Below, piece after piece: positions 1 through 8,044 of a stretch of DNA of 64,000 nt (within the stretch, counting starts at the first letter, position 1; each line of letters starts with the position of its first letter). Under the pieces are notes generated by a model, which had not been told where the DNA came from, did not search any database, and worked only from the letters and a program-made list of their open reading frames with translations. This DNA is from an uncultured Eubacteriales bacterium (lineage in GTDB: Bacteria; Bacillota; Clostridia; Christensenellales; CAG-314): NCBI GenBank assembly GCA_948938605.1, contig CARAIG010000057.1:11340-75339 (forward strand). The letters run 5' to 3'. Position numbers and translations under genes: made by a program.

Positions 1-759
1 TTAGTCGATATGGCAAGCGAACGCGGTTTGGACTGTATTGCAATTACCGATCATGATACGGTTGCAGGCGTTGCGCAAGCACAGGCGCGCGCAAACGAAT
101 TGGGTATAAAATACGTCGTCGGCGCCGAACTGTCCAGTGTGCAGGACTGTCGAGACGTTCATATACTTGTTTACAATATAGATGTCAACGCCGACGGGTT
201 TGCCCGCGAGATGAGCGAAATTGCCGATATGCGTAACAAGCGTAACATTGCCATAGTAAATAAACTTGCCGAGTACGGCATAAAAATCGACTTGGACAAA
301 CTTAAAGAGCAATTCCCTGCGGTAGGGCGTGCGGTAATTGCACGTGAGATTGTGCGTTTGGGTTTTTGCAAAGACGTCCCCGAAGTGTTCGACAAATACA
401 TAGGCGTCGATAAATGTTGCTTTGTCCAAACCCGTAGGCTTACGCCCGTCGAAGCTATACAGTTCGGCTTGCGTTACGGCGGTTTGCCCGTACTCGCCCA
501 CCCCAAACAATTGCGCTTTGCAAATAATGCGCAATTCGAACAATTTGTAAAACCTTTAATTAAAGCGGGGCTTGCAGGTATCGAAGCGCAGTATTTTACA
601 CACAATATGGTAGAGCGCAACTATTACGGCAAAATAGCCAAAAGATACAGGCTTATCTCTACCGGCGGAAGCGATTTTCACGACTATACACACGGCGTGG
701 AATTAGGTACTAAAAGCTTTTCGCCAAGCGGATATACTCGTAAAATATTAGGTATATGA
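1..759 (+). CDS. PHP-domain phosphoesterase (5' end cut by window)
   Basis: The reading frame is open from base 1 (L-V-D before the first in-window ATG at 10), so the real start and the first metal-binding HxH motif lie outside the window. The visible part begins with the PHP signature ITDHDT, followed by an HILVYNID segment, an LAHP motif about residue 165 and a closing GSDFH motif. These are metal ligands of the TrpH/YciV-type PHP family, which hydrolyses phosphoester bonds in small nucleotides or short RNA. The exact substrate cannot be read from the sequence. The stop overlaps the start of the VanW-family gene (ATGA), so the two are probably translationally coupled. Confidence 0.85.
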   Translation, partial: LVDMASERGLDCIAITDHDTVAGVAQAQARANELGIKYVVGAELSSVQDCRDVHILVYNIDVNADGFAREMSEIADMRNKRNIAIVNKLAEYGIKIDLDKLKEQFPAVGRAVIAREIVRLGFCKDVPEVFDKYIGVDKCCFVQTRRLTPVEAIQFGLRYGGLPVLAHPKQLRFANNAQFEQFVKPLIKAGLAGIEAQYFTHNMVERNYYGKIAKRYRLISTGGSDFHDYTHGVELGTKSFSPSGYTRKILGI

Positions 760-2069
760 AAAACATTAAATTAATCACAATTATATTTGCGCTCGCAGTA
801 ATTATTGCGGGCGTTTTTGTTACTTCGTTATCTGTTAACGCTTACGCCGAACAATCGTCTAAGCCTTGGAACGTCGATGTGACCGTAACGCACAACGGCA
901 ACTCTTGCAATTACGATTTGAGTAAAAATATAGTCGATGTCAAGGACGAAGCGGACGCAAGGGGCTTTTATTTGGGTTGTAAAGGCAAAAGGATGTTAGC
1001 GGACAATTTGTTGAGCATAGGGCTTGACAGCGTTGCTGTCTACGAATATCTACTGCCAAACTTCAAACAAATAACAAAACATTTTGCTTATGTTAAGCGC
1101 GAAAAAATCGATTCCGAAGTGAACTTCAACTCGCAGGGGTTTACTTATTCCGACAGTCAAGACGGAATAGAAATCGACGTTGACAAACTTTTTGATTTGT
1201 TAATATCTTCATGCGGCAAACATATTGAAATACTGTTGCCGTTAACAATCGACAAGGCTGTAACTAAAACGGAATTGAAAAAGTATACGGTAAAAAAAGG
1301 CAGTTTTACAACTACGTATTACAACAGCGGCGAAAACCGCAGTTATAATATCGCATTGGCAACAAAGTCGCTCAACGGCGTGACGGTGCGCCCGAACGAA
1401 ACTTTTTCCTTTAACGGCGTTGTGGGCGAAAGGAGCGAAAAAAACGGCTACAAAAATGCCAAAGTAATAATGGACGGCGCGTATACCGACGGCATTGGCG
1501 GCGGGGTTTGTCAAGTGTCGACGACGTTATATAACGCTTTGCTTATTGCAGGTTTTATCCCAAAGGCAAGCCAACACAGTCTTGTGTCGAGTTACGTAAT
1601 GGCGGGGTTCGACGCAATGGTTGCATACGGTTCGACCGATTTGACTTTTGTCAACAACACTAATCGCAACATTTATATTCAAGGTAAAACGCAAGGTAAA
1701 ACGGTGACGTTTACGATTTACGGCGAGGCTAACGAATATCAAATTAAACGGGAAAACGTTGAAGAACGAACTCCTTACTCGGTAAAGGAAATAGTGGATA
1801 AAATCAAATATCCCGATTTAATTTACACTGACCAAACCAAAGTAATAACAAACGGAAGCGACGGCGTAAAAACAAAGTCCTACTTAAAGTACTACAAAGA
1901 CGGACAGCTTGTCGCTACTAAACTGATACGCAGTAACAACTATAAAAAGGTGGACAAAGTAATTGCGCGCGGGTATTGTGACCGCCCTGTAACAGACGAA
2001 AATGTTAATCCGCTTTTAAAATTAAATGGCGTTGCCGTTTGCAAGGCGGCAAACGGAAGTTTTTTGTAA
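756..2069 (+). CDS. VanW family protein with C-terminal G5-like domain
   Basis: The 437-residue product starts with one hydrophobic segment (about residues 5-30) that acts as a signal peptide or membrane anchor. A VanW domain follows at about residues 180-330, with the family's hallmark stretch of glycines and cysteine in GIGGGVCQVSTTLYNA. The last 100 residues resemble a G5 domain (VEERTPYS...KVITNGSDGVK...YYKDGQLV). VanW/G5 proteins are extracytoplasmic and linked to the cell wall; their biochemical role is unsettled, and VanW here does not imply vancomycin resistance because no van genes are present. It overlaps the PHP gene by four bases. Confidence 0.87.
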   Translation: MKNIKLITIIFALAVIIAGVFVTSLSVNAYAEQSSKPWNVDVTVTHNGNSCNYDLSKNIVDVKDEADARGFYLGCKGKRMLADNLLSIGLDSVAVYEYLLPNFKQITKHFAYVKREKIDSEVNFNSQGFTYSDSQDGIEIDVDKLFDLLISSCGKHIEILLPLTIDKAVTKTELKKYTVKKGSFTTTYYNSGENRSYNIALATKSLNGVTVRPNETFSFNGVVGERSEKNGYKNAKVIMDGAYTDGIGGGVCQVSTTLYNALLIAGFIPKASQHSLVSSYVMAGFDAMVAYGSTDLTFVNNTNRNIYIQGKTQGKTVTFTIYGEANEYQIKRENVEERTPYSVKEIVDKIKYPDLIYTDQTKVITNGSDGVKTKSYLKYYKDGQLVATKLIRSNNYKKVDKVIARGYCDRPVTDENVNPLLKLNGVAVCKAANGSFL

Positions 2070-2090
2070 AAAAATTTTTACTTTAATTCA

Positions 2091-2119
2091 TTGCTTTATC
2101 ACGTAATATTTAGTATAAT
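2091..2119 (+). promoter_or_regulatory. Putative promoter upstream of dnaB
   Basis: A perfect TATAAT at 2114-2119 lies 17 bp downstream of TTGCTT at 2091-2096. The -35 is weak but the -10 is perfect. Transcription would start near 2126 and give a leader of about 84 nt containing the hairpin at 2139-2186. Confidence 0.55.
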
Positions 2120-2138
2120 TGATTTGTAATATATCTGC

Positions 2139-2186
2139 AAAAAAACGGCGCGCTTTGCAAAATCAGGCTCGCGACCGTCTTTTTTG
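2139..2186 (+). terminator. Hairpin plus T-run in the dnaB leader (terminator or attenuator)
   Basis: ACGGCGCG pairs with CGCGaCCGT (one bulged A), flanked by an A-run on the left and TTTTTT on the right, so it has the form of a bidirectional intrinsic terminator. It could end the VanW transcript, but it lies downstream of the -10 at 2114, so it would also act as a leader attenuator for dnaB. Confidence 0.55.
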
Positions 2187-2209
2187 CGTATTTGTACAAA
2201 GGAGGCATT

Positions 2210-3781
2210 ATGCCAACCAAAAAGGAAACCACTGCAACGTCAAAGCCTACGGCAAGCACAAGCAAGGTAGTCAACTTGCCTACTATGCCCAACAGCGTCG
2301 AAGCGGAACAAAATATTTTGTTTTGCATAATGCGCAACCCCGCAATGCAATTGGAAATTATTTCCAAATTGACCGAAGACGACTTTTACCAACAAAGTCA
2401 CGCTGTTATTTTTGCGGCAATGAAGGAAATTTCCCGCCGTTCGCATAAGGTAGGGGAGGATAATCAAGCAAATACCGTAAACTTTACAACGGTAGTGGAC
2501 TGCTTGCGCAGGCAAGGCAAACTTACGCAAGTAGGTGACATCGATTATATTTTGAAGTTGAACGAACTGCTGCCTTCTGCCGCCAAGTATGACGAATACA
2601 TATCAATCGTCAAGCGTGCGTCCGTTATGCGCAAACTTATCAGTATCTGCGGCGAAGTTACCAAACGCGCCTATTCGGCAGACTCTGCCGAAGACGTAAT
2701 CACTTACGCCGAAGAAGAAATATTCAGTTTGTCCCAACGCGACGCTAACAGCGGACTTGTGTCCTTTGCGGACGAAACGGCGCGCGCAATGATTAAAATC
2801 AACGACCGCTTTGTAAATCCCGATGCAAGCCGCGGCATTATGACGGGCTTCCGCCGTTTTGACAATATGACCAACGGTTTGCACGGCGGCGAATTGATAG
2901 TGCTTGCCGCCCGCCCCGGCGTAGGTAAATCTACAATGGCAATGAACATAGTGGAAAACGTAGCCAAACAAGGCAAGACCGTCGCCGTTTACAGCTTGGA
3001 AATGTCCAATCAGCAAATCGTCGAACGTCTGTTGTCCAGTATGTCAACCGTTCCCCTTAAATTTATCAAAAACGGACAATTGCCCAATGCCGAAAGCGAC
3101 ATTGCAAGGTTGCGTATTGCACAGGACATCATATGTTCGTCTATGCAGTTGTACGGCAACGACTACGCAAATATCCGTCCTTCGGAAATTTCGTCGCAAT
3201 GCCGCAGGCTTAAAGCGCAGCACGGGCTTGACTTAATAGTAATCGACTACATTCAGTTAATGAACAGCGACGCTAAGGATTCGAACCAAGGCAGACAGCA
3301 GGAAGTTGCGGCAATCACACGTGCGCTAAAACTTATCGCTAAGGAACTTAACGTTCCCGTTATAGCGTTGTCGCAGTTAAAGCGCGAAGCGGAAATCCGC
3401 AACATCAAGGGGGACAAGGGCGCAGGCAGCAGCGAACCGGTATTGTCCGACTTGCGCGAATCGGGCGCAATCGAACAGGACGCCGACATCGTTTTGTTTA
3501 TCCACAAGGAACAGGACGCAACAACCGGTGCGGACAAACACAGCCTTATCGTTGCTAAGCACCGTAACGGCGAATTAGGCACAATCCCCATTTCGATGAT
3601 AGGCGCAATTGTTCGTTTCGTAGACGAATATTACGAATACCAGCGTAATGTCGAAACGGCAAAACCTGCCGAAACCGAACCCCAGCAAACCGAAATGTAT
3701 TCGGAAGAAAGCGACGACGGCGACGGATTCATCGTTTCGAACGACGTTGACGGCGACGACAATGACGACGGAAATAATTAA
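2210..3781 (+). CDS. dnaB: Replicative DNA helicase DnaB
   Basis: The start at 2210 is preceded by a strong AAAGGAGG site 5 nt away; an in-frame TTG at 2192 overlaps that site and is less likely. The 523-residue product has the DnaB N-terminal helical domain ([13 protein letters not shown]...), the RecA-like ATPase with Walker A (ARPGVGKST, about residue 237), Walker B ([10 protein letters not shown], about residue 341) and the [14 protein letters not shown] motif with the downstream arginine region. DnaB forms the hexameric fork helicase. The last 35 residues form an Asp/Glu-rich tail that is not part of the usual core. Eleven bases separate it from glnS, suggesting co-transcription. Confidence 0.96.
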   Translation: MPTKKETTATSKPTASTSKVVNLPTMPNSVEAEQNILFCIMRNPAMQLEIISKLTEDDFYQQSHAVIFAAMKEISRRSHKVGEDNQANTVNFTTVVDCLRRQGKLTQVGDIDYILKLNELLPSAAKYDEYISIVKRASVMRKLISICGEVTKRAYSADSAEDVITYAEEEIFSLSQRDANSGLVSFADETARAMIKINDRFVNPDASRGIMTGFRRFDNMTNGLHGGELIVLAARPGVGKSTMAMNIVENVAKQGKTVAVYSLEMSNQQIVERLLSSMSTVPLKFIKNGQLPNAESDIARLRIAQDIICSSMQLYGNDYANIRPSEISSQCRRLKAQHGLDLIVIDYIQLMNSDAKDSNQGRQQEVAAITRALKLIAKELNVPVIALSQLKREAEIRNIKGDKGAGSSEPVLSDLRESGAIEQDADIVLFIHKEQDATTGADKHSLIVAKHRNGELGTIPISMIGAIVRFVDEYYEYQRNVETAKPAETEPQQTEMYSEESDDGDGFIVSNDVDGDDNDDGNN

Positions 3782-3792
3782 AAAGGTATATT

Positions 3793-5430
3793 ATGAGCGA
3801 ATTTAAAAATTTTATCGAAGATATAATAGATAACGACTTGGCAACGGGTAAGGTTAAAACGGTATGCACGCGTTTCCCGCCTGAGCCTAACGGTTACCTG
3901 CATATAGGTCACGCCAAAAGTTTGTGCATCAACTTCGGCATAAAGCAAAAGTACAACGGCAAATGCAACTTGCGTTTTGACGACACCAACCCCAGCAAGG
4001 AAGATACCGAATATGTCGAAAGCATAAAAAGCGACATCGAGTGGTTGGGCTTTAAGTGGGACAAACTGCTTTTTGCAAGCGACTACTTCGACGTTATGTT
4101 CGATTGCGCGGTAAAACTTATTAAAAAAGGTCTTGCGTACGTTTCGGACGAAACGGCGGAAGAAATACGCCTTCGTCGCGGTACGCTTACCGAACCGGGA
4201 CAGGAAAGTCCCTACCGTAACCGCAGCGTAGACGAAAACTTAAAATTGTTTTACGAAATGCGCGACGGCAAGTATCCCGACGGAAGCAAAGTTTTGCGCG
4301 CCAAAATAGATATGGCGTCCCCCAACGTTAATATGCGCGATCCGGTAATTTACCGAGTACTGCACGCTACTCACCACAATACGGGGGATAAATGGTGCAT
4401 TTACCCGATGTACGACTTTGCTCATCCTATCGAAGATGCGCATGAAGGTATTACGCACTCTATTTGCACATTGGAATTCGAAGACCACCGTCCTTTGTAC
4501 GACTGGGTGGTTAATTCGTGCGACTTCCCCAATCCCAAGCCGCAGCAAATCGAATTTGCCCGTTTGAATATTACAAATACCATAATGTCCAAACGTTATC
4601 TCAAAAAACTTGTAGACGAAGGCAAGGTTATGGGCTGGGACGATCCCCGTATGCCTACGCTGTCGGGGCTTAGACGTCGCGGCTACCCTGCGGCGGCGCT
4701 CAGGGACTTTTGCGAACGTATAGGCGTTGCCAAGGCAAACAGCGAAGTGGAAGAAGCATACTTGTGCTCGTGCGTTCGCGACGAACTCAACAAAACCGCC
4801 GACCGCGTAATGGCAGTGTTCGATCCGTTAAAAGTAGTGCTTACCAACTACGAAGGAACGGAAGAACTTACAGTCGAAAACAACCCTAACGCTCAGGAAT
4901 TGACTTACCGCAAAGTTCCGTTTTCCAAGGTTATCTATATCGATAAATCCGACTTTGCGCTTGTGCCCCCGCCCAAGTATTACCGTCTTAAACCCGACGG
5001 AGTAGTACGTCTTAAAGGCGCGTATATAATTCACTGCGACGACGTTGTTTTAGACGGCAACGGCGAAGTTGCGGAATTGCATTGTTCGGTAATACCCAAT
5101 TCCAAATCGGGCGACGACACCAGCGGCGTTAAGGTCAAGGGCGTAATACAGTGGGTAGACGCGCAAACGGCAGTGGACGTTACTGTGCGCAAATTGCAAA
5201 GTCTGCTTACCGACGTTGTCGACGGCGTGACCGACTTCAACCAACGCTTTAACGAAAATAGTTTAAAAGTTGTATCCGCTAAGGCGGAAAAGAGCTTGCT
5301 CAATGCAAAAGTCGAAGATAAATTCCAGTTTATGCGCGTGGGCTACTACGTGTTGGATAAGGACAGCAAGGACGGCAAACCGGTATTTAACGAGATTGTC
5401 GGTTTAAAGGACGGTTTTAAACCGCAATAA
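3793..5430 (+). CDS. glnS: Glutaminyl-tRNA synthetase
   Basis: This 545-residue class I synthetase shows the HIGH motif (LHIGHAKS, about residue 37), the GlnRS-typical [11 protein letters not shown] stretch after it, and a KMSKS variant (IMSKRYL, about residue 265). The C-terminal half has the paired beta-barrel anticodon-binding region. It charges tRNA-Gln directly with glutamine. Most Firmicutes lack GlnRS and make Gln-tRNA through a non-discriminating GluRS and GatCAB, so the gene was probably acquired by an ancestor. The Gln-type rather than Glu-type call rests on the [16 protein letters not shown] and DDTNP signatures. It follows dnaB by 11 nt. Confidence 0.95.
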   Translation: MSEFKNFIEDIIDNDLATGKVKTVCTRFPPEPNGYLHIGHAKSLCINFGIKQKYNGKCNLRFDDTNPSKEDTEYVESIKSDIEWLGFKWDKLLFASDYFDVMFDCAVKLIKKGLAYVSDETAEEIRLRRGTLTEPGQESPYRNRSVDENLKLFYEMRDGKYPDGSKVLRAKIDMASPNVNMRDPVIYRVLHATHHNTGDKWCIYPMYDFAHPIEDAHEGITHSICTLEFEDHRPLYDWVVNSCDFPNPKPQQIEFARLNITNTIMSKRYLKKLVDEGKVMGWDDPRMPTLSGLRRRGYPAAALRDFCERIGVAKANSEVEEAYLCSCVRDELNKTADRVMAVFDPLKVVLTNYEGTEELTVENNPNAQELTYRKVPFSKVIYIDKSDFALVPPPKYYRLKPDGVVRLKGAYIIHCDDVVLDGNGEVAELHCSVIPNSKSGDDTSGVKVKGVIQWVDAQTAVDVTVRKLQSLLTDVVDGVTDFNQRFNENSLKVVSAKAEKSLLNAKVEDKFQFMRVGYYVLDKDSKDGKPVFNEIVGLKDGFKPQ

Positions 5431-5493
5431 CTTTAAACTCTAAAAAACCAAGTTTCAAAAATTGTCTAAATAGCGTTGAATGAGTTTGCGCTA

Positions 5494-5522
5494 TTGACAA
5501 ATAATAAATAGTAGTATATAAT
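5494..5522 (+). promoter_or_regulatory. Consensus sigma-A promoter for the zinc-ribbon operon
   Basis: TTGACA at 5494-5499 and TATAAT at 5517-5522 are both perfect and separated by exactly 17 bp. The predicted leader to the gene at 5559 is about 30 nt. Confidence 0.85.
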
Positions 5523-5558
5523 TTACTGTAAAGTTTTTATAGACAATTAGGTGAAGTA

Positions 5559-6401
5559 ATGAAAGTATGCAAACATTGCGGGGAAATAAACCCCGGCGAT
5601 TCGGCGTTTTGCTGTAATTGCGGAAATACTAACTTCATATATCAAGAGGAAGTCACTTGCCCGCGTTGCGGTACAATTAATGATAAGTCTTTTACGTTTT
5701 GCATAGAATGCGGTGAAGACTTAACGCAGCGTCGCGACAATAACGCTCCCGTTGCCGTAGCTTATGATGCCGACGATACGGTGGAAATGACAACCGTTTC
5801 CAACGAAGTGTCCAATTTGTACGGCGGTGCAAGCGTCACTCCTTCCGAAACGTCAAAGTGTCCCAACTGCGGTGCGGCAGTGCCTTTAACTTCGATCTTC
5901 TGCAACCGTTGCGGTACAAGCGTTGCGGATTTGCACGAACACAGGGTTGTTCAGCGCAAGGTATGTCCGCAATGCGGACGTCCCAATTCGTTGGAGTCGC
6001 ATTTCTGTTCGTATTGCTTTGCTTCCCTTGCCGAAGCCGAAACGGAAGATATGCAAGTGGTGCACGACAGTCAGCATTTGGGCGAAATTACCGTACGTCA
6101 AGTTATGTTGGAAAGTCCCAACGGCAAAAAATTGCTTTGTCCTAATTGCGGGACGTTAAACGACAAGGCGGAAGAGTTTTGCGAAAGCTGCGGACTTAAA
6201 CTTGCAATGGAAGAACCTAAGTCTTATTGTCCCGAATGCGGCGCGGAAAACCCGATAGACAGTATATTCTGCACAAAGTGCCGTCACACGTTTATTAATG
6301 AACCGTCCGATTCGCAGGATAAATGGACATGCGAATGCGGTCACGCTAACGAAAAAGAAGATAAGTATTGTTCTAAATGCGGAAAAAAGAGAAAAAAATA
6401 A
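5559..6401 (+). CDS. Tandem zinc-ribbon protein (seven ribbons)
   Basis: The 280-residue product consists almost entirely of seven short zinc ribbons of the form CxxCG...x10-12...CxxCG, at the N-terminus (CKHCGEINPGDSAFCCNCG), then CPRCG, CPNCG, CPQCG, CPNCG, CPECG and a last CECG. This is the double-zinc-ribbon (DZR) type of array. There is no membrane segment, so it is likely cytoplasmic. Such arrays bind protein or nucleic acid, but no specific function can be assigned. A perfect promoter stands 37 bp upstream, and the next gene, also with N-terminal zinc ribbons, begins 10 bp after the stop, so the two form an operon. Confidence 0.85.
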   Translation: MKVCKHCGEINPGDSAFCCNCGNTNFIYQEEVTCPRCGTINDKSFTFCIECGEDLTQRRDNNAPVAVAYDADDTVEMTTVSNEVSNLYGGASVTPSETSKCPNCGAAVPLTSIFCNRCGTSVADLHEHRVVQRKVCPQCGRPNSLESHFCSYCFASLAEAETEDMQVVHDSQHLGEITVRQVMLESPNGKKLLCPNCGTLNDKAEEFCESCGLKLAMEEPKSYCPECGAENPIDSIFCTKCRHTFINEPSDSQDKWTCECGHANEKEDKYCSKCGKKRKK

Positions 6402-6411
6402 GGAGAATCTC

Positions 6412-7812
6412 ATGAACAGTTCAAACAGTTTTAATATCTGTCCTCGCTGTGGAAATTCCAATTCCCTAAATGCAAAATATTGTTCGAGATGCGGCGCCCA
6501 ATTAAAAGTGCCGACCGAGGCGGTAGTGTGTCACAAATGTCACACGCGCAATTCTTCGCTTGCAAACTTTTGCCGTAATTGCGGCGCAACGTTAAAAGTA
6601 GGGGCTCAAACAAAAATTTGTCCCCGCTGCGGCAGAGAAATCGGCGCGGAAGAAAATATGTGCGCTTGCGGATATTCGTTTGTAAATATGCAGCAAACCG
6701 AACCCAAACGCGCCGACGTTTCATCTACCAATAAGGAAAAGAAGCGGGATAAAAAACGCGACAAAAAGGTTGTCGAAACTACCTATACCGAAACTTCCGA
6801 AGGAAAGGAAAAAAAACCCAAGCAAAAGAAAAGCGGCAGGGGTTTTGCGTTGTTTGCATTCCTTATACTTGCGGTTTTCGTAGTCGCAATTATTTTGCCG
6901 GCAAGCGCTCGCGGACCGTTGGTTAACTTCGACAAAGGTTTTTATCATCCTACTGAGGAATCGACGCCTAATGCAAGCGTAGACGAATCGTCTCAAATGT
7001 TTGCCGAAACCGACGGTGAAACCGGCGACGGAAGCGAAACAACCGAACCGGAACCTGCGCCTGCGGAAACTTGGACTGTAACATTTAAAAACGGTTCGAC
7101 TACCGTCGCTACGGAAACTGTTGTAAAGGGACAAAAACTCACTGCCCAACAAATCCCCGCAGCCCCGACAGCTGCCGACGGAGCAACGTTTGACGGTTGG
7201 TATAACGGTACGGAGAAAATCACTACCGACACTGAAATCACAAGCGATATTACCGCTACGGCAACATTCACTGTAACTACACCCGATCCCGAACCTACTC
7301 CTGAACCCACACCGGAACCGACCCCTGCGGGCAAATTGGAAAATAACGTTTACGGTTGGGACCTTATCAACGATATCATCGGCATTTTCAGCGAAGAAAC
7401 AAAAACGGCTATGTCGGAATACGCCGACGGAGCGTTTAAGTACATCATAAACGAATATTTCGGCACTGCAACGTTTATATTAGTCGTTATGTTTGCAGTA
7501 TTCATTCTTACGGCATTCTTCCACTTGTTGGTATGTTTTGTACGTATAATTTCGCCGAAACGTTCCAAGCATCCCAATTACTTGTACTTGTTGCTGGCAA
7601 TAATCACCACAGTATTTGTAGCAATGATGATGCTTTCGCATTTAATTCCCAACGAGGAAAGCGGTTTCAGAGTATTCTTTGCGCCGGTATACCACGGCAT
7701 AGCTTGCGAATACGGACTTGTGCTTATACTTATCCCCGCATATTACTGGTTCTTCTGGCTGTATTCGTATATCGCAAAACGCAAAATGCCTAAAAAGGAA
7801 AAGAAAAAGTAA
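6412..7812 (+). CDS. Zinc-ribbon membrane protein with an InlB-type repeat
   Basis: The ATG at 6412 follows AAGGAGAATCTC and is preferred to an in-frame start at 6298, which would overlap the previous gene by about 100 bases. The 466-residue product has three N-terminal zinc ribbons (residues about 9-90), a Lys-rich linker, a hydrophobic segment (about 145-165), then a Thr/Glu-rich region with one InlB/Listeria-Bacteroides repeat (WTVTFKNGSTTV...FDGWYNG), a PTPEPTPEP spacer and three more hydrophobic segments near the C-terminus. The zinc ribbons would be cytoplasmic and the repeat extracellular, so the protein could connect surface and cytoplasm. It shares an operon and zinc-ribbon design with the upstream gene. 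Function unknown. Confidence 0.8.
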   Translation: MNSSNSFNICPRCGNSNSLNAKYCSRCGAQLKVPTEAVVCHKCHTRNSSLANFCRNCGATLKVGAQTKICPRCGREIGAEENMCACGYSFVNMQQTEPKRADVSSTNKEKKRDKKRDKKVVETTYTETSEGKEKKPKQKKSGRGFALFAFLILAVFVVAIILPASARGPLVNFDKGFYHPTEESTPNASVDESSQMFAETDGETGDGSETTEPEPAPAETWTVTFKNGSTTVATETVVKGQKLTAQQIPAAPTAADGATFDGWYNGTEKITTDTEITSDITATATFTVTTPDPEPTPEPTPEPTPAGKLENNVYGWDLINDIIGIFSEETKTAMSEYADGAFKYIINEYFGTATFILVVMFAVFILTAFFHLLVCFVRIISPKRSKHPNYLYLLLAIITTVFVAMMMLSHLIPNEESGFRVFFAPVYHGIACEYGLVLILIPAYYWFFWLYSYIAKRKMPKKEKKK

Positions 7813-8044
7813 AAAACAGTCAAACTATTTAATTGAAAGGCCGCGCCTAAACGGTTCGGTCTTTCGTTTTGAGTTTCGCAAAAATGCGGAATTAAAAAAC
7901 TTAAAAGTATTATCGCAATATTGTACGGTTAGCCATAGCATACCCACTCGAATCTGTAAGGTTTGGGCGGAGTAATGCGACATTGTGCTTCGTCAAACCG
8001 TACTTTAAGTACCTAATATTCAATTCAGAGGTAAAAAATCAGTT
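7813..8044 (+). other. alaS leader region, possible RNA structure
   Basis: The 232-bp gap contains a hairpin at about 7836-7866 (GAAAGGCCG...CGGTCTTTC) followed by a T-rich stretch that may end the zinc-ribbon operon. Further down, GTACGGTT at 7923-7930 pairs with AACCGTAC at 7996-8003, enclosing about 65 nt. No T-box TGGNACCGCG core was found, so the usual tRNA-sensing control of synthetase genes is not supported. Confidence 0.35.

Noticed and set aside
756..2069. Vancomycin-resistance gene vanW
   Set aside because: VanW-domain proteins with G5 are widespread wall proteins in Clostridia; no vanH, vanA/B or vanX is present.
3793..5430. Glutamyl-tRNA synthetase
   Set aside because: The [16 protein letters not shown] and [11 protein letters not shown] signatures and the paired C-terminal beta-barrels are those of GlnRS.
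7813..8044. T-box riboswitch before alaS
   Set aside because: No TGGNACCGCG antiterminator core and no clear specifier loop were found.
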